A stretch of DNA of 64,000 nt from NCBI GenBank assembly GCA_039725955.1, contig CP091034.1, positions 4,032,501 to 4,096,500 on the forward strand. The letters run 5' to 3'. Below, piece by piece: positions 1-8,261 of the stretch. Positions within the stretch are counted from its first letter, which is position 1; each line of letters starts with the position of its first letter. The translations under genes were made by a program, and so were the position numbers. A model generated the notes under the pieces. That model ran no database searches and had not been told where the DNA came from. It saw only the letters and a program-made list of their open reading frames with translations. The stretch is from Sinorhizobium sp. B11. GTDB lineage: Bacteria; Pseudomonadota; Alphaproteobacteria; Rhizobiales; Rhizobiaceae.

Positions 1-346
1 CCGCACGGTCGTGCCAGATGTCATAGGCCTCCGGTGGCTCCCAATGGGTAGCGTCACCTGCAATCCAGGTCACCCGATCGCCTTTGGCGCCAAGCCGCTT
101 TCGCGCCTTGTCGAGCGCAGCCGCCGAGAGATCGAGTACGGTCACATGGTCCAACCCTTCGGCAAGAAGGCTATCGACGAGCCTTGAAGCTCCGCCGCCC
201 ACATCAACGATGGCATCTGATTGCTTTGCCTGAACGAGATGGATCAGGTCTAGAGAGGGTGCTGGGCTCTCCTGAAACCAGCTGACATCGGCCTCGCCTT
301 TGGTCGAATAGACGTTTTCCCAATGCAGCCTACGATCGTCAGACAT
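1..346 (-). CDS. Class I SAM-dependent methyltransferase, C-terminus cut by window edge
   Basis: The first 115 residues of a small methyltransferase are visible; the rest lies beyond the left edge. The start ATG is preceded by a GGAG ribosome site. The SAM-binding motif I appears as DVGGGASRLVD near residue 50, followed by an acidic strand end (VLDLSAAAL) and a motif resembling IAGDATHWEPPEAYD. This is the Methyltransf_11/25 type of fold. The substrate cannot be told from the sequence. It is transcribed in the same direction as xylA but lies downstream of the xylA terminator, so it is probably an independent unit. Confidence 0.8.
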   Translation of the reverse strand, partial: MSDDRRLHWENVYSTKGEADVSWFQESPAPSLDLIHLVQAKQSDAIVDVGGGASRLVDSLLAEGLDHVTVLDLSAAALDKARKRLGAKGDRVTWIAGDATHWEPPEAYDIWHDRA

Positions 347-443
347 GAAGCGCTCCAAGCATTGTCGTCATCGCCGCTGATGCATGCCAGATTTCTATGG
401 GACCGACCAGCACAATGAGCCGTATTCACCTCCGCAAACGAAA

Positions 444-471
444 GAGCCGGGAAGCTTTCGCTCCCCGGCTC
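444..471 (-). terminator. Probable intrinsic terminator of the xylA transcript
   Basis: Inverted repeat with arms GAGCCGGG and CCCGGCTC lies 22 bases past the xylA stop codon. On the minus strand it is followed by a broken T-rich stretch (TTTCGTTT). Confidence 0.6.
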
Positions 472-492
472 CTCAAAAAGTCCAACCACTAA

Positions 493-1803
493 TCAGACGT
501 AGCGGTTGACGATGTTTTCGAGCAATTCCTGCTTGCCGGACTTCGGCTGCGGGTTGACGTCCTTGCCTTCGACCCACTGTGTGATCTCTTCCAGCGAATA
601 TTCGCCGCGGAAGAGCTTCTGGCCTTCAGCCGAATTCCATCCGGCATAGCGGTCTGCGAGCGGCTGCGACAGAGCCTTGTCTTCGAGCATCTTGGCAGCA
701 GCCTTCAGGCCGCGAGCGCAGCAATCCATGCCGCCGATATGGCCGATCAGCAGGTCTGCCGGATCAAGCGACTGACGGCGCAGCTTCGAATCGAAGTTGG
801 TACCGCCCGTCTTGAAGCCGCCGCCCGCCAGAACGTAGTAATAGGCCAGAGCCATTTCCGGAACGTTGTTCGGGAACTGGTCGGTATCCCAACCGGACTG
901 GTAGTCGTTGCGGTTCATGTCGATCGAGCCGAAGATGCCGAGCGCATTTGCGAGCGCCAGCTCATGCTCGAAGGAATGGCCGGCGAGGATCGCATGGCCC
1001 TGCTCGATGTTGAGCTTCACTTCGTTTTCGAGGCCGTGCTTCTTGAGGAAGCCGTAGACCGTCGCGACGTCATAGTCGTACTGGTGCTTGGTCGGCTCTT
1101 GCGGCTTCGGCTCGATCAGGATCGTGCCCTTGTAGCCGATCTTGTGCTTGTACTCGACGACGAGGTTGAGGAAGCGACCGAGTTGGTCGAGCTCGCGGCC
1201 AATATCGGTGTTGAGGAGGGTTTCATAGCCTTCGCGGCCGCCCCACAGAACATAGTTTTCGCCGCCGAGCTTCTGCGTGGCGTCGATGCAGGTCTTCACC
1301 GTCGCAGCGGCGAAAGCAAAGACATCCGGATCCGGATTGGTTGCTGCACCCGACATGTAGCGACGGTTCGAGAAGAGGTTCGCCGTGCCCCAGAGCAGCT
1401 TGGTGCCAGTGGCGGCCTGCTTTTCGGCGAAGTAGTCGACGATCTCGTTCAGGTTCTTGGTGTTTTCGGCAAAGTTCTTGCCTTCCGGGCGCACGTCGGC
1501 GTCGTGGAAGCAGTAGTAGGGCGCGCCGAGCAGCGAGAAGAATTCGAAAGCGACGTCAGCCTTGAGCTTGGCAGCCTTCATCGTGTCTTCGAACCAGGGA
1601 CGCAGGAAGGTCTGACCGCCGAAGGGGTCGCCGCCCGGCCAGGTGAAGGTGTGCCAATAGGCAACCGCGAAGCGCAGATGGTCTTCCATGCGCTTGCCGA
1701 GAACGATTTCGTCCGGCTGGTAGTAGCGGAAGGCCAGCGGATTGGTGCTGTCTGGGCCTTCGTACTTCACTTTCTGGATGTCGCCGAAAAATCCGGTGCT
1801 CAT
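493..1803 (-). CDS. xylA: Xylose isomerase
   Basis: Converts D-xylose to D-xylulose in the cytoplasm, the first step of the isomerase route. The 436 residues match class II bacterial xylose isomerases of about 440 residues. Visible catalytic and metal residues are His100 and Asp103 in FHDADVRPEG, and Glu231 and Lys233 in the EPKPQEPTKHQYD motif. The C-terminal part also shows the usual SLDP and HIGGMD stretches. The start ATG has an AAGGAG site. It lies 35 bases downstream of xylB on the same strand, so xylB and xylA are probably co-transcribed with the LacI-type regulator upstream. The transporter for xylose is not in the window. Confidence 0.97.
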   Translation of the reverse strand: MSTGFFGDIQKVKYEGPDSTNPLAFRYYQPDEIVLGKRMEDHLRFAVAYWHTFTWPGGDPFGGQTFLRPWFEDTMKAAKLKADVAFEFFSLLGAPYYCFHDADVRPEGKNFAENTKNLNEIVDYFAEKQAATGTKLLWGTANLFSNRRYMSGAATNPDPDVFAFAAATVKTCIDATQKLGGENYVLWGGREGYETLLNTDIGRELDQLGRFLNLVVEYKHKIGYKGTILIEPKPQEPTKHQYDYDVATVYGFLKKHGLENEVKLNIEQGHAILAGHSFEHELALANALGIFGSIDMNRNDYQSGWDTDQFPNNVPEMALAYYYVLAGGGFKTGGTNFDSKLRRQSLDPADLLIGHIGGMDCCARGLKAAAKMLEDKALSQPLADRYAGWNSAEGQKLFRGEYSLEEITQWVEGKDVNPQPKSGKQELLENIVNRYV

Positions 1804-1838
1804 TTGGGTTCTCCTTGGGTTCAGTTCTTATGGACGGA

Positions 1839-3293
1839 TCAATGGACCAGCGACTTGATCGCCGGGTAGGTCGCGCGATAGCGCTTGTAGGCATCCTCAT
1901 AGGCGCCGCTGAGTGCGGCGACCGGCTCGATCGTGCCGGCCGTAACCGGCGGGGTGCAGGCGGCAACCGGATCGGCGCCTGTTGCAGCAATGAGGCCAAG
2001 GCGGGCAGCACCGAAGGCGGCACCGAAATCGCCGTCCGCCGGCAGGTCGACCGGAACGCCGAGCGCAGTGGCGATCGAGGCAAGCCAGTAGCGCGAACGA
2101 GAACCGCCGCCGATCGCCGTGACGCGGGAAATATCCGTGCCCGAAGACCGCAGCGCTTCGAGATTGTCGCGGATCGCGAAGGACACGCCTTCCAGCACTG
2201 CCTGCGTCAGCACCACACGGCTGCTTTCATGTCCGAGGCCGATAAAGGCGCCGCGGATGACTGCATCATTGTGCGGCGTGCGCTCGCCCGAGAGATAGGG
2301 CAGGAAAGTCACGCCGGTCGGCGCCTTCAGGCTTTCGCCAAGTTCGCTGGTGAGATCGGCGGCCGATTTTCCGGTAACCGACGAATGCCAGTTCAGCGCA
2401 TCGGTGGCGGACAAGATGACGCCCATCTGGTGCCATGTATTCGGCAGCGCGTGGCAGAAGGCATGGACGGCGCTTTCGGGCTTCGGCAGGTAGGCAGCGT
2501 TGGCCGCAAAGAGAACGCCTGACGTGCCGAGCGAAACAAACGCAGCACCATCGCTGACCGTGCCCATGCCGCAGGCCGAGGCCGCATTGTCACCGGCACC
2601 GCCGGCAACAACGACATCGCCTGATATGCCCCAGGCCGAAGCGAGCGCGGCGCGCAGCTTGCCGCCCTGCTCCGTGCCTTCGACAAGTGTCGGCATCTGT
2701 TTTTCATCGAGATTGGTGGCAGCCAGAAGCTCGGACGACCAGGCACGCTTGCCGGTATCGAGCCAGGACGTACCGGCCGAGTCAGACATTTCCGAAATAT
2801 GCTCGCCTGTCAGCCAGAGGCGCAGATAATCCTTCGGCAGCAGGACTTTTGCGACCCTGGCGAAGATCTCGGGTTCGTTCTTGGCAACCCAGGCAAGCTT
2901 CGGCGCGGTAAATCCGGGAAATACGATATTGCCGGTCAGCTTGCGGAAGCGCGGATCGGCGTCGAGCGCGGCAGCCTCGATATAGGAGCGCGTATCGTTC
3001 CACAGAATGCAGGGGCGCAGCACCTTGTCGGAAGCGTCGAGCAGCGTTGCACCGTGCATCTGGCCGGAGAGGCCGATGCCCTTGACCGCGGCAAGCTCCT
3101 TCGGATGCTTGGCCTTGAGGCCGGCGACGGCCTCTTCCGTGGCGCGTACCCAATGGGCAGGTTCCTGTTCGGACCAGCCGGAATGCGGGCGCGAGACGTC
3201 GAGCGAACCATTGGCCGAGCCGATGATCTTCTGATCGCCGTCGATCAGCATCGCCTTGACGCCCGAAGTTCCGAGATCGAGACCCAGATACAT
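1839..3293 (-). CDS. xylB: Xylulokinase
   Basis: Phosphorylates D-xylulose to xylulose-5-phosphate, which enters the pentose phosphate pathway. It is a 484-residue FGGY-family kinase. The N-terminal phosphate-binding loop is LGLDLGTSGVKA, the substrate pocket includes SGQMHG near residue 77, the catalytic base is Asp235 in GGAGDNAASA, and the C-terminal half shows the AIGGGSRS nucleotide loop. Length and motifs match E. coli XylB. It is followed by xylA and preceded 21 bases upstream by the LacI-type regulator, which gives a compact regulator-kinase-isomerase operon. Confidence 0.96.
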   Translation of the reverse strand: MYLGLDLGTSGVKAMLIDGDQKIIGSANGSLDVSRPHSGWSEQEPAHWVRATEEAVAGLKAKHPKELAAVKGIGLSGQMHGATLLDASDKVLRPCILWNDTRSYIEAAALDADPRFRKLTGNIVFPGFTAPKLAWVAKNEPEIFARVAKVLLPKDYLRLWLTGEHISEMSDSAGTSWLDTGKRAWSSELLAATNLDEKQMPTLVEGTEQGGKLRAALASAWGISGDVVVAGGAGDNAASACGMGTVSDGAAFVSLGTSGVLFAANAAYLPKPESAVHAFCHALPNTWHQMGVILSATDALNWHSSVTGKSAADLTSELGESLKAPTGVTFLPYLSGERTPHNDAVIRGAFIGLGHESSRVVLTQAVLEGVSFAIRDNLEALRSSGTDISRVTAIGGGSRSRYWLASIATALGVPVDLPADGDFGAAFGAARLGLIAATGADPVAACTPPVTAGTIEPVAALSGAYEDAYKRYRATYPAIKSLVH

Positions 3294-3314
3294 GTGGTGT
3301 TTCTCCCTTTGCCG

Positions 3315-4340
3315 TTACGGCAGATTGTCTTTCAGGAATATGTCGAGGCGAATACGCTCCTGCGCATCGATGACGGCAAGCCCGTCCGCCTTTGCCTTGA
3401 GAACACGGATCGCGCTGCGCACCTCATGGCCGGCATCCTGGTTGAGGATTGCGTCGATAGTGCCATCGAGAACGGCAGCGCGAGTATGTGCCGTCAATTC
3501 ATGGGCAATGACCGTCAATGCCCTGTCGGCAGCCTTTTCCTTCAGTGCGCGGATCAGGCCGCGATTACCGGCACCGAGGCTGTAAATGCCGATGATGCCG
3601 TCGTTCTTCCCAAGTGCATCCGCAATCAGCATATGGGCAGCTTCAGGGTCATCCCGGCCTTCGAGCACCGGCAACAGATGCAGCGCCGGAAACTCCTGCG
3701 CCATGACGGACGCAAAGCCCTCCAGGCGCTCACGATGGTCGCGCACCAACATGGAACCCGCCAATACGGCGATCTCGCCTTTAGCGCCGCCAAGGAAACG
3801 GCCGAGCAGGCGGGCGGCGGTGCGCCCTGCTGCGATATTGTCGACGCCGGCATAATGATGACGCAGCGATCCCGTCAAATCGGAAACCAGTGTGACGACG
3901 GGAATTCCGTCATGGACCAACCGATCCACAATCGCCTTCACCTCAGGCGCGTCGGTGGCCACCAGCGCGATCCCCGAGGGCTTTTCGGCCGCGACTGTTT
4001 CAAGCTCGCGCACGAGCGCCTGCGGGTCGAAGGCGGGCACCTCGACGATCCGAATGTCCGTACGCTCGGCGGCCGAGCGCGCAATCGCCGCGCGGATTTC
4101 GGCATTCAAGCCATGCATGAAGGAATTGTCACTGGCGGGCAAAATGAAGGTCAGCGGATAGACGCGGCCCTTGGCGAGATTTGCAGCTGCCACGTCGCGC
4201 ACATAGCCGAGATCGCGGATCGCGGTTTCCACCTTCTCCCGCGTCACATGGCGCACACCCGGCCTCTGGTTCAGAACCCGGTCCACAGTCGCAAGACTAA
4301 CGCCCGCCGCAGCGGCGATATCATGAACGGTTGGCCTCAT
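3315..4340 (-). CDS. LacI-family transcriptional regulator, probable xylose-locus repressor
   Basis: A 341-residue regulator with an N-terminal helix-turn-helix (TVHDIAAAAGVSLATVDRVLN) and a periplasmic-binding-protein-like effector domain. The recognition helix reads ATVDRVLN rather than the commoner ATVSRVLN, a variant typical of a rhizobial LacI subgroup. I chose the ATG three bases inside a possible GTG because the GGAGGA site is then better spaced. It is the first gene of the presumed operon with xylB and xylA. A 20-bp palindrome lies 33 bases upstream, so autoregulation and control of the xyl genes is likely. The effector (xylose or a relative) is inferred only from context. Confidence 0.85.
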   Translation of the reverse strand: MRPTVHDIAAAAGVSLATVDRVLNQRPGVRHVTREKVETAIRDLGYVRDVAAANLAKGRVYPLTFILPASDNSFMHGLNAEIRAAIARSAAERTDIRIVEVPAFDPQALVRELETVAAEKPSGIALVATDAPEVKAIVDRLVHDGIPVVTLVSDLTGSLRHHYAGVDNIAAGRTAARLLGRFLGGAKGEIAVLAGSMLVRDHRERLEGFASVMAQEFPALHLLPVLEGRDDPEAAHMLIADALGKNDGIIGIYSLGAGNRGLIRALKEKAADRALTVIAHELTAHTRAAVLDGTIDAILNQDAGHEVRSAIRVLKAKADGLAVIDAQERIRLDIFLKDNLP

Positions 4341-4372
4341 CACTCCTCCTGGAGGAGACCATTAACGCCAAA

Positions 4373-4392
4373 TTTGATGTACGTAAATCAAA
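4373..4392. promoter_or_regulatory. Candidate LacI-family operator upstream of the xyl operon
   Basis: A 20-bp near-perfect palindrome with arms TTTGAT and ATCAAA around the self-complementary core TACGTA, with one mismatched flanking pair. The centred CpG is characteristic of LacI-family operators. It lies 33-52 bases before the regulator's start codon. Confidence 0.65.
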
Positions 4393-4455
4393 AAATGATT
4401 GCGTGGCGAAACACCTGCTCATGGATCGCGAAAACTCGGGCGCAGAAAAACAAAA

Positions 4456-4475
4456 AGGCCCTCCGAAGAGGGCCT
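4456..4475 (-). terminator. Intrinsic terminator of the emrAB operon
   Basis: GC-rich stem with arms AGGCCCTC and GAGGGCCT and loop TTCG, followed on the minus strand by TTTTTGTTTTT. It begins 23 bases past the emrB stop codon. Confidence 0.85.
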
Positions 4476-4497
4476 TTCTTGCAATGACGGCCGGAGG

Positions 4498-6099
4498 TCA
4501 GTGGCCGCCACCGCCTCCCCCGCCGCCTTGCGGCGCGGGTTTCTTGATCATGACGACGCCAAGGATCATCGCCAGGAAAAGCACTGTCAGCATCAAGAAG
4601 ATATCGCTGAAGGAAAGGATCATTGCTTGCTTGGTCGCAAGGCCGACCATCTGCTTGACCGCGACATTAGCGCCATCCAGGCCCCAATTGTTGAAATTGG
4701 CGGTCATATTGTTCATCTGGTCGATGGCAGCCGTATTGCCCCAATGAACGTTCTCGCGCAGCCGCTCGTAATGCACATCCTGCCGGGTGGTGAGCACGGT
4801 GTTGATGACAGCAAGGCCAACGGCGCCGCCAAGGTTACGCGTTAGGTTGAAGAGACCCGAGGCGCCTCGGATACGCTGCGGCGACAGGGTGCCGAGCGCG
4901 ATATTGTTGATCGGCACCATGCACATCATCAGGCCGAAGCCGCGTAGGATCTGCGGGATGAACAGCTCGTAGAAGTCCCAGTCCTGCGTCAGATGCGTCA
5001 TGATATAGGTACCTGCCGCAAAGCTGACGAAACCGATCGCCATCATGAAACGCAGGTCGAGCTTGGTCGACAACCGGCCGGCGATCGGCGCGGTGAAGAA
5101 CATTGCGAGGCCCGACACGAACATCGTCTCGCCGATCATCTGCGAATCGTAACCACGGATACGGCCGAGATACACAGGATAGATATAGGTAAGACCGTAT
5201 AGGCCGATGCCCATGACGAAGGAGAATACCGAGCCAAAGGAGAAGTTTCGGTTCGAGAAGGCCGTCAAATCGACCACCGGGAACTCCACCGTGAAGGCCC
5301 GATAGAAGAAGACGATGCCGGCAACAACCGATGCGACGGCTCCCATGACGATATAGCTATCGTTGAACCAGTCGTTCGAATTGCCTTCTTCCAGCACATA
5401 TTCCAGTGCGCCAAGGAAAACACCCATAGACAGCAGGCCGTACCAGTCGAACTTCTTGAAGAGCGACAGTTCCGGTTTGTCGAAATCGATGAAATTCCAG
5501 GTGACGATCGTGACGATGATACCGGGCACGATATTGACCAGGAACAGCCAGTGCCAGGAGAAGGCATGGCTCAGGTAACCGCCGACAGTCGGACCTATGG
5601 TCGGCGCCAGCGTGGCGATGAGGCCAATGATCGGCGAAACGATCGCACGCTTAGACGGCGGGAAGATCGTAAAGGCGGCCGCGAAGACCGAGGGGATCAT
5701 GCCGCCGCCGATGAAGCCCTGAATGACACGGTAGACGATCATCTGGTCGATGTTCGTCGCTGTTGCGGCCAGGGCGCTCGCCATGGTGAAACCGGCAGCC
5801 GAGATTGCGAAGAGATACCGTGTCGAGATGATACGCGCCAGCGTGCCCGACAGCGGGATCATGATGACTTCGGCGATCAGATAGGCCGTTTGCACCCAGC
5901 CGATTTCGTCCGTACCGGCAGATAGGCCTGCCTGGATTTCGGCAAGCGAAGCCGACACGATCTGAATGTCGAGGATCGACATGAACATCCCGAGCACCAT
6001 CGCGAAGAAAGCGATGAGCCTTTTGGGATCCATGCGATCGGCGGCATGCGCAGGTGCTGCCGGGATCGAACCCGCCGTTGCTGTCGCGCTCCCTGCCAT
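4498..6099 (-). CDS. emrB: MFS drug efflux permease, EmrB/QacA (DHA2) type
   Basis: Inner-membrane proton-driven exporter of the 14-helix DHA2 family, 533 residues. It starts with a short soluble stretch, then helices beginning at LIAFFAMVLGMFMSILDIQIVSASLAEIQ, which contains the family's LDIQIV motif. It ends in a glycine-rich tail with a run of nine glycines (KKPAPQGGG...GGH). A GGAGGT site precedes the ATG. It follows emrA by 22 bases on the same strand and should form a tripartite pump with EmrA and an outer membrane channel encoded elsewhere. Rhizobial relatives (RmrAB, S. meliloti EmrAB) respond to flavonoids; this is family knowledge and is not visible here. Confidence 0.93.
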   Translation of the reverse strand: MAGSATATAGSIPAAPAHAADRMDPKRLIAFFAMVLGMFMSILDIQIVSASLAEIQAGLSAGTDEIGWVQTAYLIAEVIMIPLSGTLARIISTRYLFAISAAGFTMASALAATATNIDQMIVYRVIQGFIGGGMIPSVFAAAFTIFPPSKRAIVSPIIGLIATLAPTIGPTVGGYLSHAFSWHWLFLVNIVPGIIVTIVTWNFIDFDKPELSLFKKFDWYGLLSMGVFLGALEYVLEEGNSNDWFNDSYIVMGAVASVVAGIVFFYRAFTVEFPVVDLTAFSNRNFSFGSVFSFVMGIGLYGLTYIYPVYLGRIRGYDSQMIGETMFVSGLAMFFTAPIAGRLSTKLDLRFMMAIGFVSFAAGTYIMTHLTQDWDFYELFIPQILRGFGLMMCMVPINNIALGTLSPQRIRGASGLFNLTRNLGGAVGLAVINTVLTTRQDVHYERLRENVHWGNTAAIDQMNNMTANFNNWGLDGANVAVKQMVGLATKQAMILSFSDIFLMLTVLFLAMILGVVMIKKPAPQGGGGGGGGH

Positions 6100-6121
6100 G
6101 GGACTACCTCCGCCCTAGGGC

Positions 6122-7324
6122 TTACTTCACCGGTGCCGTGCGGGTGTCGACGTCGACGACAACGCTGAGACCGGCGCGCAGGCGACCGCTATCAAGCGCA
6201 TCCTGCGGCAGGGCGATGCGAACCGGCACCCGCTGGATGATCTTGGTGAAGTTACCTGTCGCATTTTCCGGCGGCAGCATCGAGAAGACCGATCCAGAGG
6301 CCGGCGCGATGGATTCGACAGTGCCGACGACAGGATAGTCGCTGTAGGCATCGACATGGACGTTGACCTTCGAACCCGGAACCAGATGCTGGATCTGCGT
6401 TTCCTTGAAGTTGGCGTCAATATAGAGCTGGTGCGTCGGCACCAGCGCCATCAGCCGCTGACCGGGCGAAACGAGATCGCCTTCCTGAACCGAACGGTTG
6501 CCGACCACGCCGTCATAAGGTGCCTTCAAAATGGTGAAGGAGAGATCGCGTGCGGCCTTGTCGCGCTGGATTTCCATCGTGCGCACGGAGCCTTCGGCTT
6601 CCTTGCGCTGAGCCTCGAGGATTGTGATGTTGGCCTGCGCGAAAACGATGTTGGCATCGCCGCCGGCAAGATTTGCCTTCGCCTGATCGAGAGCCGTATT
6701 GGCATCATCGAGATCTGCGGTGGTGCCGACCGACTTCGCCTGCAGGTCGCTCTGGCGCTTCTGCTTGATCTCCGCGCCGCGCACTGTGGCTTCGAGGGCA
6801 GTCTTCTGGGCCTGGGCCTGCACAAGGCTCGCCTTGGCGCCTTCGATCTGCGCATCGATGCGGCTGAGCGACAGTTGCTCGGTTTCGATCTGCGCGTTCG
6901 CCTGGTCGAGGGCGTTCTGGTAGTCACCGTTATCAAGGGTAGCGAGAACCTCGCCTGCCTTGACTTCCTGGTTGGCGACAACATTCACCTTCGCGACATA
7001 GCCCGTGACCTTCGGCGAGATCGTCGCAATGTCACCCTCGATATAAGCGTCGTCGGTCGACACGAGGAAGCGGCCGTTGGTCCACCAGTCGTAGCCGTAC
7101 CAGCCGGCGCCGCCCAGAAGAGCGAGCACGACGACGGGCAGCACGAAACTGCGGCGCTTCTTTGGAGCAGCCGGTGCGACAGCAGGCGCAGACTGCGCGG
7201 GAGCCGTCTGCGGTGCCTCGGCCTTCGGGGCTTCGGCAGGAGCTGCAGCTTCCGCTTTCACCTCTTCGGTGCCGGCATTTTCGCTGACGATGCGCGCGAC
7301 ATTGCTTTTCTGGTTTGTCGACAT
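6122..7324 (-). CDS. emrA: HlyD/EmrA-type membrane fusion protein
   Basis: Periplasmic adaptor of the EmrB pump, 400 residues. An alanine/proline-rich cytoplasmic head (about residues 20-55) is followed by one membrane anchor (SFVLPVVVLALLGGAGWYGYDWW). Next come the biotinyl-lipoyl segment (GYVAKVNVVANQEVKAGEVLATLD), a long alpha-hairpin rich in Ala, Gln and Lys, and the beta-barrel part (LKAPYDGVVGNRSVQEGDLV). It is the first gene of the operon, and its start faces the tetR gene across an intergenic region carrying two palindromes. Confidence 0.93.
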   Translation of the reverse strand: MSTNQKSNVARIVSENAGTEEVKAEAAAPAEAPKAEAPQTAPAQSAPAVAPAAPKKRRSFVLPVVVLALLGGAGWYGYDWWTNGRFLVSTDDAYIEGDIATISPKVTGYVAKVNVVANQEVKAGEVLATLDNGDYQNALDQANAQIETEQLSLSRIDAQIEGAKASLVQAQAQKTALEATVRGAEIKQKRQSDLQAKSVGTTADLDDANTALDQAKANLAGGDANIVFAQANITILEAQRKEAEGSVRTMEIQRDKAARDLSFTILKAPYDGVVGNRSVQEGDLVSPGQRLMALVPTHQLYIDANFKETQIQHLVPGSKVNVHVDAYSDYPVVGTVESIAPASGSVFSMLPPENATGNFTKIIQRVPVRIALPQDALDSGRLRAGLSVVVDVDTRTAPVK

Positions 7325-7356
7325 ATACAGGCTACCGATCTGGAGTAAAATAATCG

Positions 7357-7378
7357 AACTGAACGGTTCGGTTCAGTT
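7357..7378. promoter_or_regulatory. TetR operator candidate 1, emrA/tetR intergenic region
   Basis: Perfect inverted repeat AACTGAAC-N6-GTTCAGTT. Its centre, read on the minus strand, matches the pattern GAACCRAWCSGTTC that it shares with the second site at 7416-7429. The right arm overlaps a TTGACA element (7377-7382) that could be the -35 box of the tetR promoter. Confidence 0.65.
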
Positions 7379-7415
7379 GACATAAAGGGTTTTTGACTTC
7401 ATATCAAGATGCATA

Positions 7416-7429
7416 GAACCAATCGGTTC
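7416..7429. promoter_or_regulatory. TetR operator candidate 2, emrA/tetR intergenic region
   Basis: Inverted repeat GAACC-N4-GGTTC, 48 bases upstream of the tetR start. It fits the same 14-bp pattern, GAACCRAWCSGTTC, as operator candidate 1. Confidence 0.6.
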
Positions 7430-7476
7430 GATTTCTTTAAAAGAAAACACGAATTCGCGAAGACGGTTAAGGAGAC

Positions 7477-8157
7477 ATGACACTGAAGCCCGAGGATACC
7501 GCCGTATTGAGCCCACCCAATCAGGGAGGCCGCTTTGCTGCGGGTGAGGATCCGGCCAAGCGCCAGCAGATCCTCGATGGTGCAAGGCGCGTGTTCCTGA
7601 AAATGGGCTTCGATGCGGCCAGCATGAATGATGTGACCCGCGAGGCCGGTGTTTCCAAGGGAACGCTCTATGTCTACTTTGCCAACAAGGAAGAGCTCTT
7701 CCATGCCATGGTCGAGACCGAGCGAGCCGCCTTCGTCGCGGCCGTGCGCACGGTCCTTGCTGAGCACGACAACGTCGAGGCAGGACTGTACGAATTCGGG
7801 ATAACTTTCGTTACCCACATGACCGAAGACAAGGTCATCGACGCCATGCGTACCGTGCTCGGTGTGCGTGAGCGTATGCCCCTTCTCTGTCAGCGTTTCT
7901 TCAAGGGGCCGCAGAACCTGCGCACCATCATGCACGACTTCCTGGAGCGGCATGTGCAAGCCGGCACCCTGAAGATCGACGATATCGATCTCGCCGCCGG
8001 TCAGTTCCTCGACCTCGCAAGCGGCAGTTTCTTCAAGTTGCGCCTCTTCGGCAACATGGAAGGCCCGCCGCCGCGCAACGAGATCGAACGCGTCATTCGC
8101 GGCGCAATCAATGTCTTCATGGCCGCATACGGCGTTCGCAAGCACGAGAACATCTGA
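7477..8157 (+). CDS. TetR/AcrR-family repressor divergent from emrAB
   Basis: A 226-residue regulator with the TetR helix-turn-helix near residues 27-75 (RQQILDGARRVFLKMGFDAASMNDVTREAGVSKGTLYVYFANKEELF) and an all-helical ligand domain. The ATG is preceded by AAGGAGAC. The gene is divergent from emrA across 152 bases that hold two related palindromes, the usual arrangement for a repressor of the pump and of itself. S. meliloti EmrR occupies the same position by recollection. The ligand is not deducible. Confidence 0.9.
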   Translation: MTLKPEDTAVLSPPNQGGRFAAGEDPAKRQQILDGARRVFLKMGFDAASMNDVTREAGVSKGTLYVYFANKEELFHAMVETERAAFVAAVRTVLAEHDNVEAGLYEFGITFVTHMTEDKVIDAMRTVLGVRERMPLLCQRFFKGPQNLRTIMHDFLERHVQAGTLKIDDIDLAAGQFLDLASGSFFKLRLFGNMEGPPPRNEIERVIRGAINVFMAAYGVRKHENI

Positions 8158-8184
8158 TCCCATCCTGACCCTGATTGGTTTTCT

Positions 8185-8216
8185 GCCGGATTTGCGCAAT
8201 AGCGATCAAATCCGGC
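8185..8216. repeat. Inverted repeat between tetR and the AraC-type gene
   Basis: Perfect 10-bp arms GCCGGATTTG and CAAATCCGGC are separated by 12 bases. No T-run follows on either side, so it is either a weak terminator of tetR or a protein-binding site for the next gene. Confidence 0.45.
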
Positions 8217-8261
8217 CGCACCATTTCCTTTAGGAATGAAGCGGCAACCAGGGGAGAAGAG

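Noticed and set aside
2799..4487. A long plus-strand reading frame (562 codons) opposite xylB and the LacI-type gene
   Set aside because: It is antisense to two well-supported genes, has no ribosome site or family motif and reflects the high-GC codon pattern of those genes.
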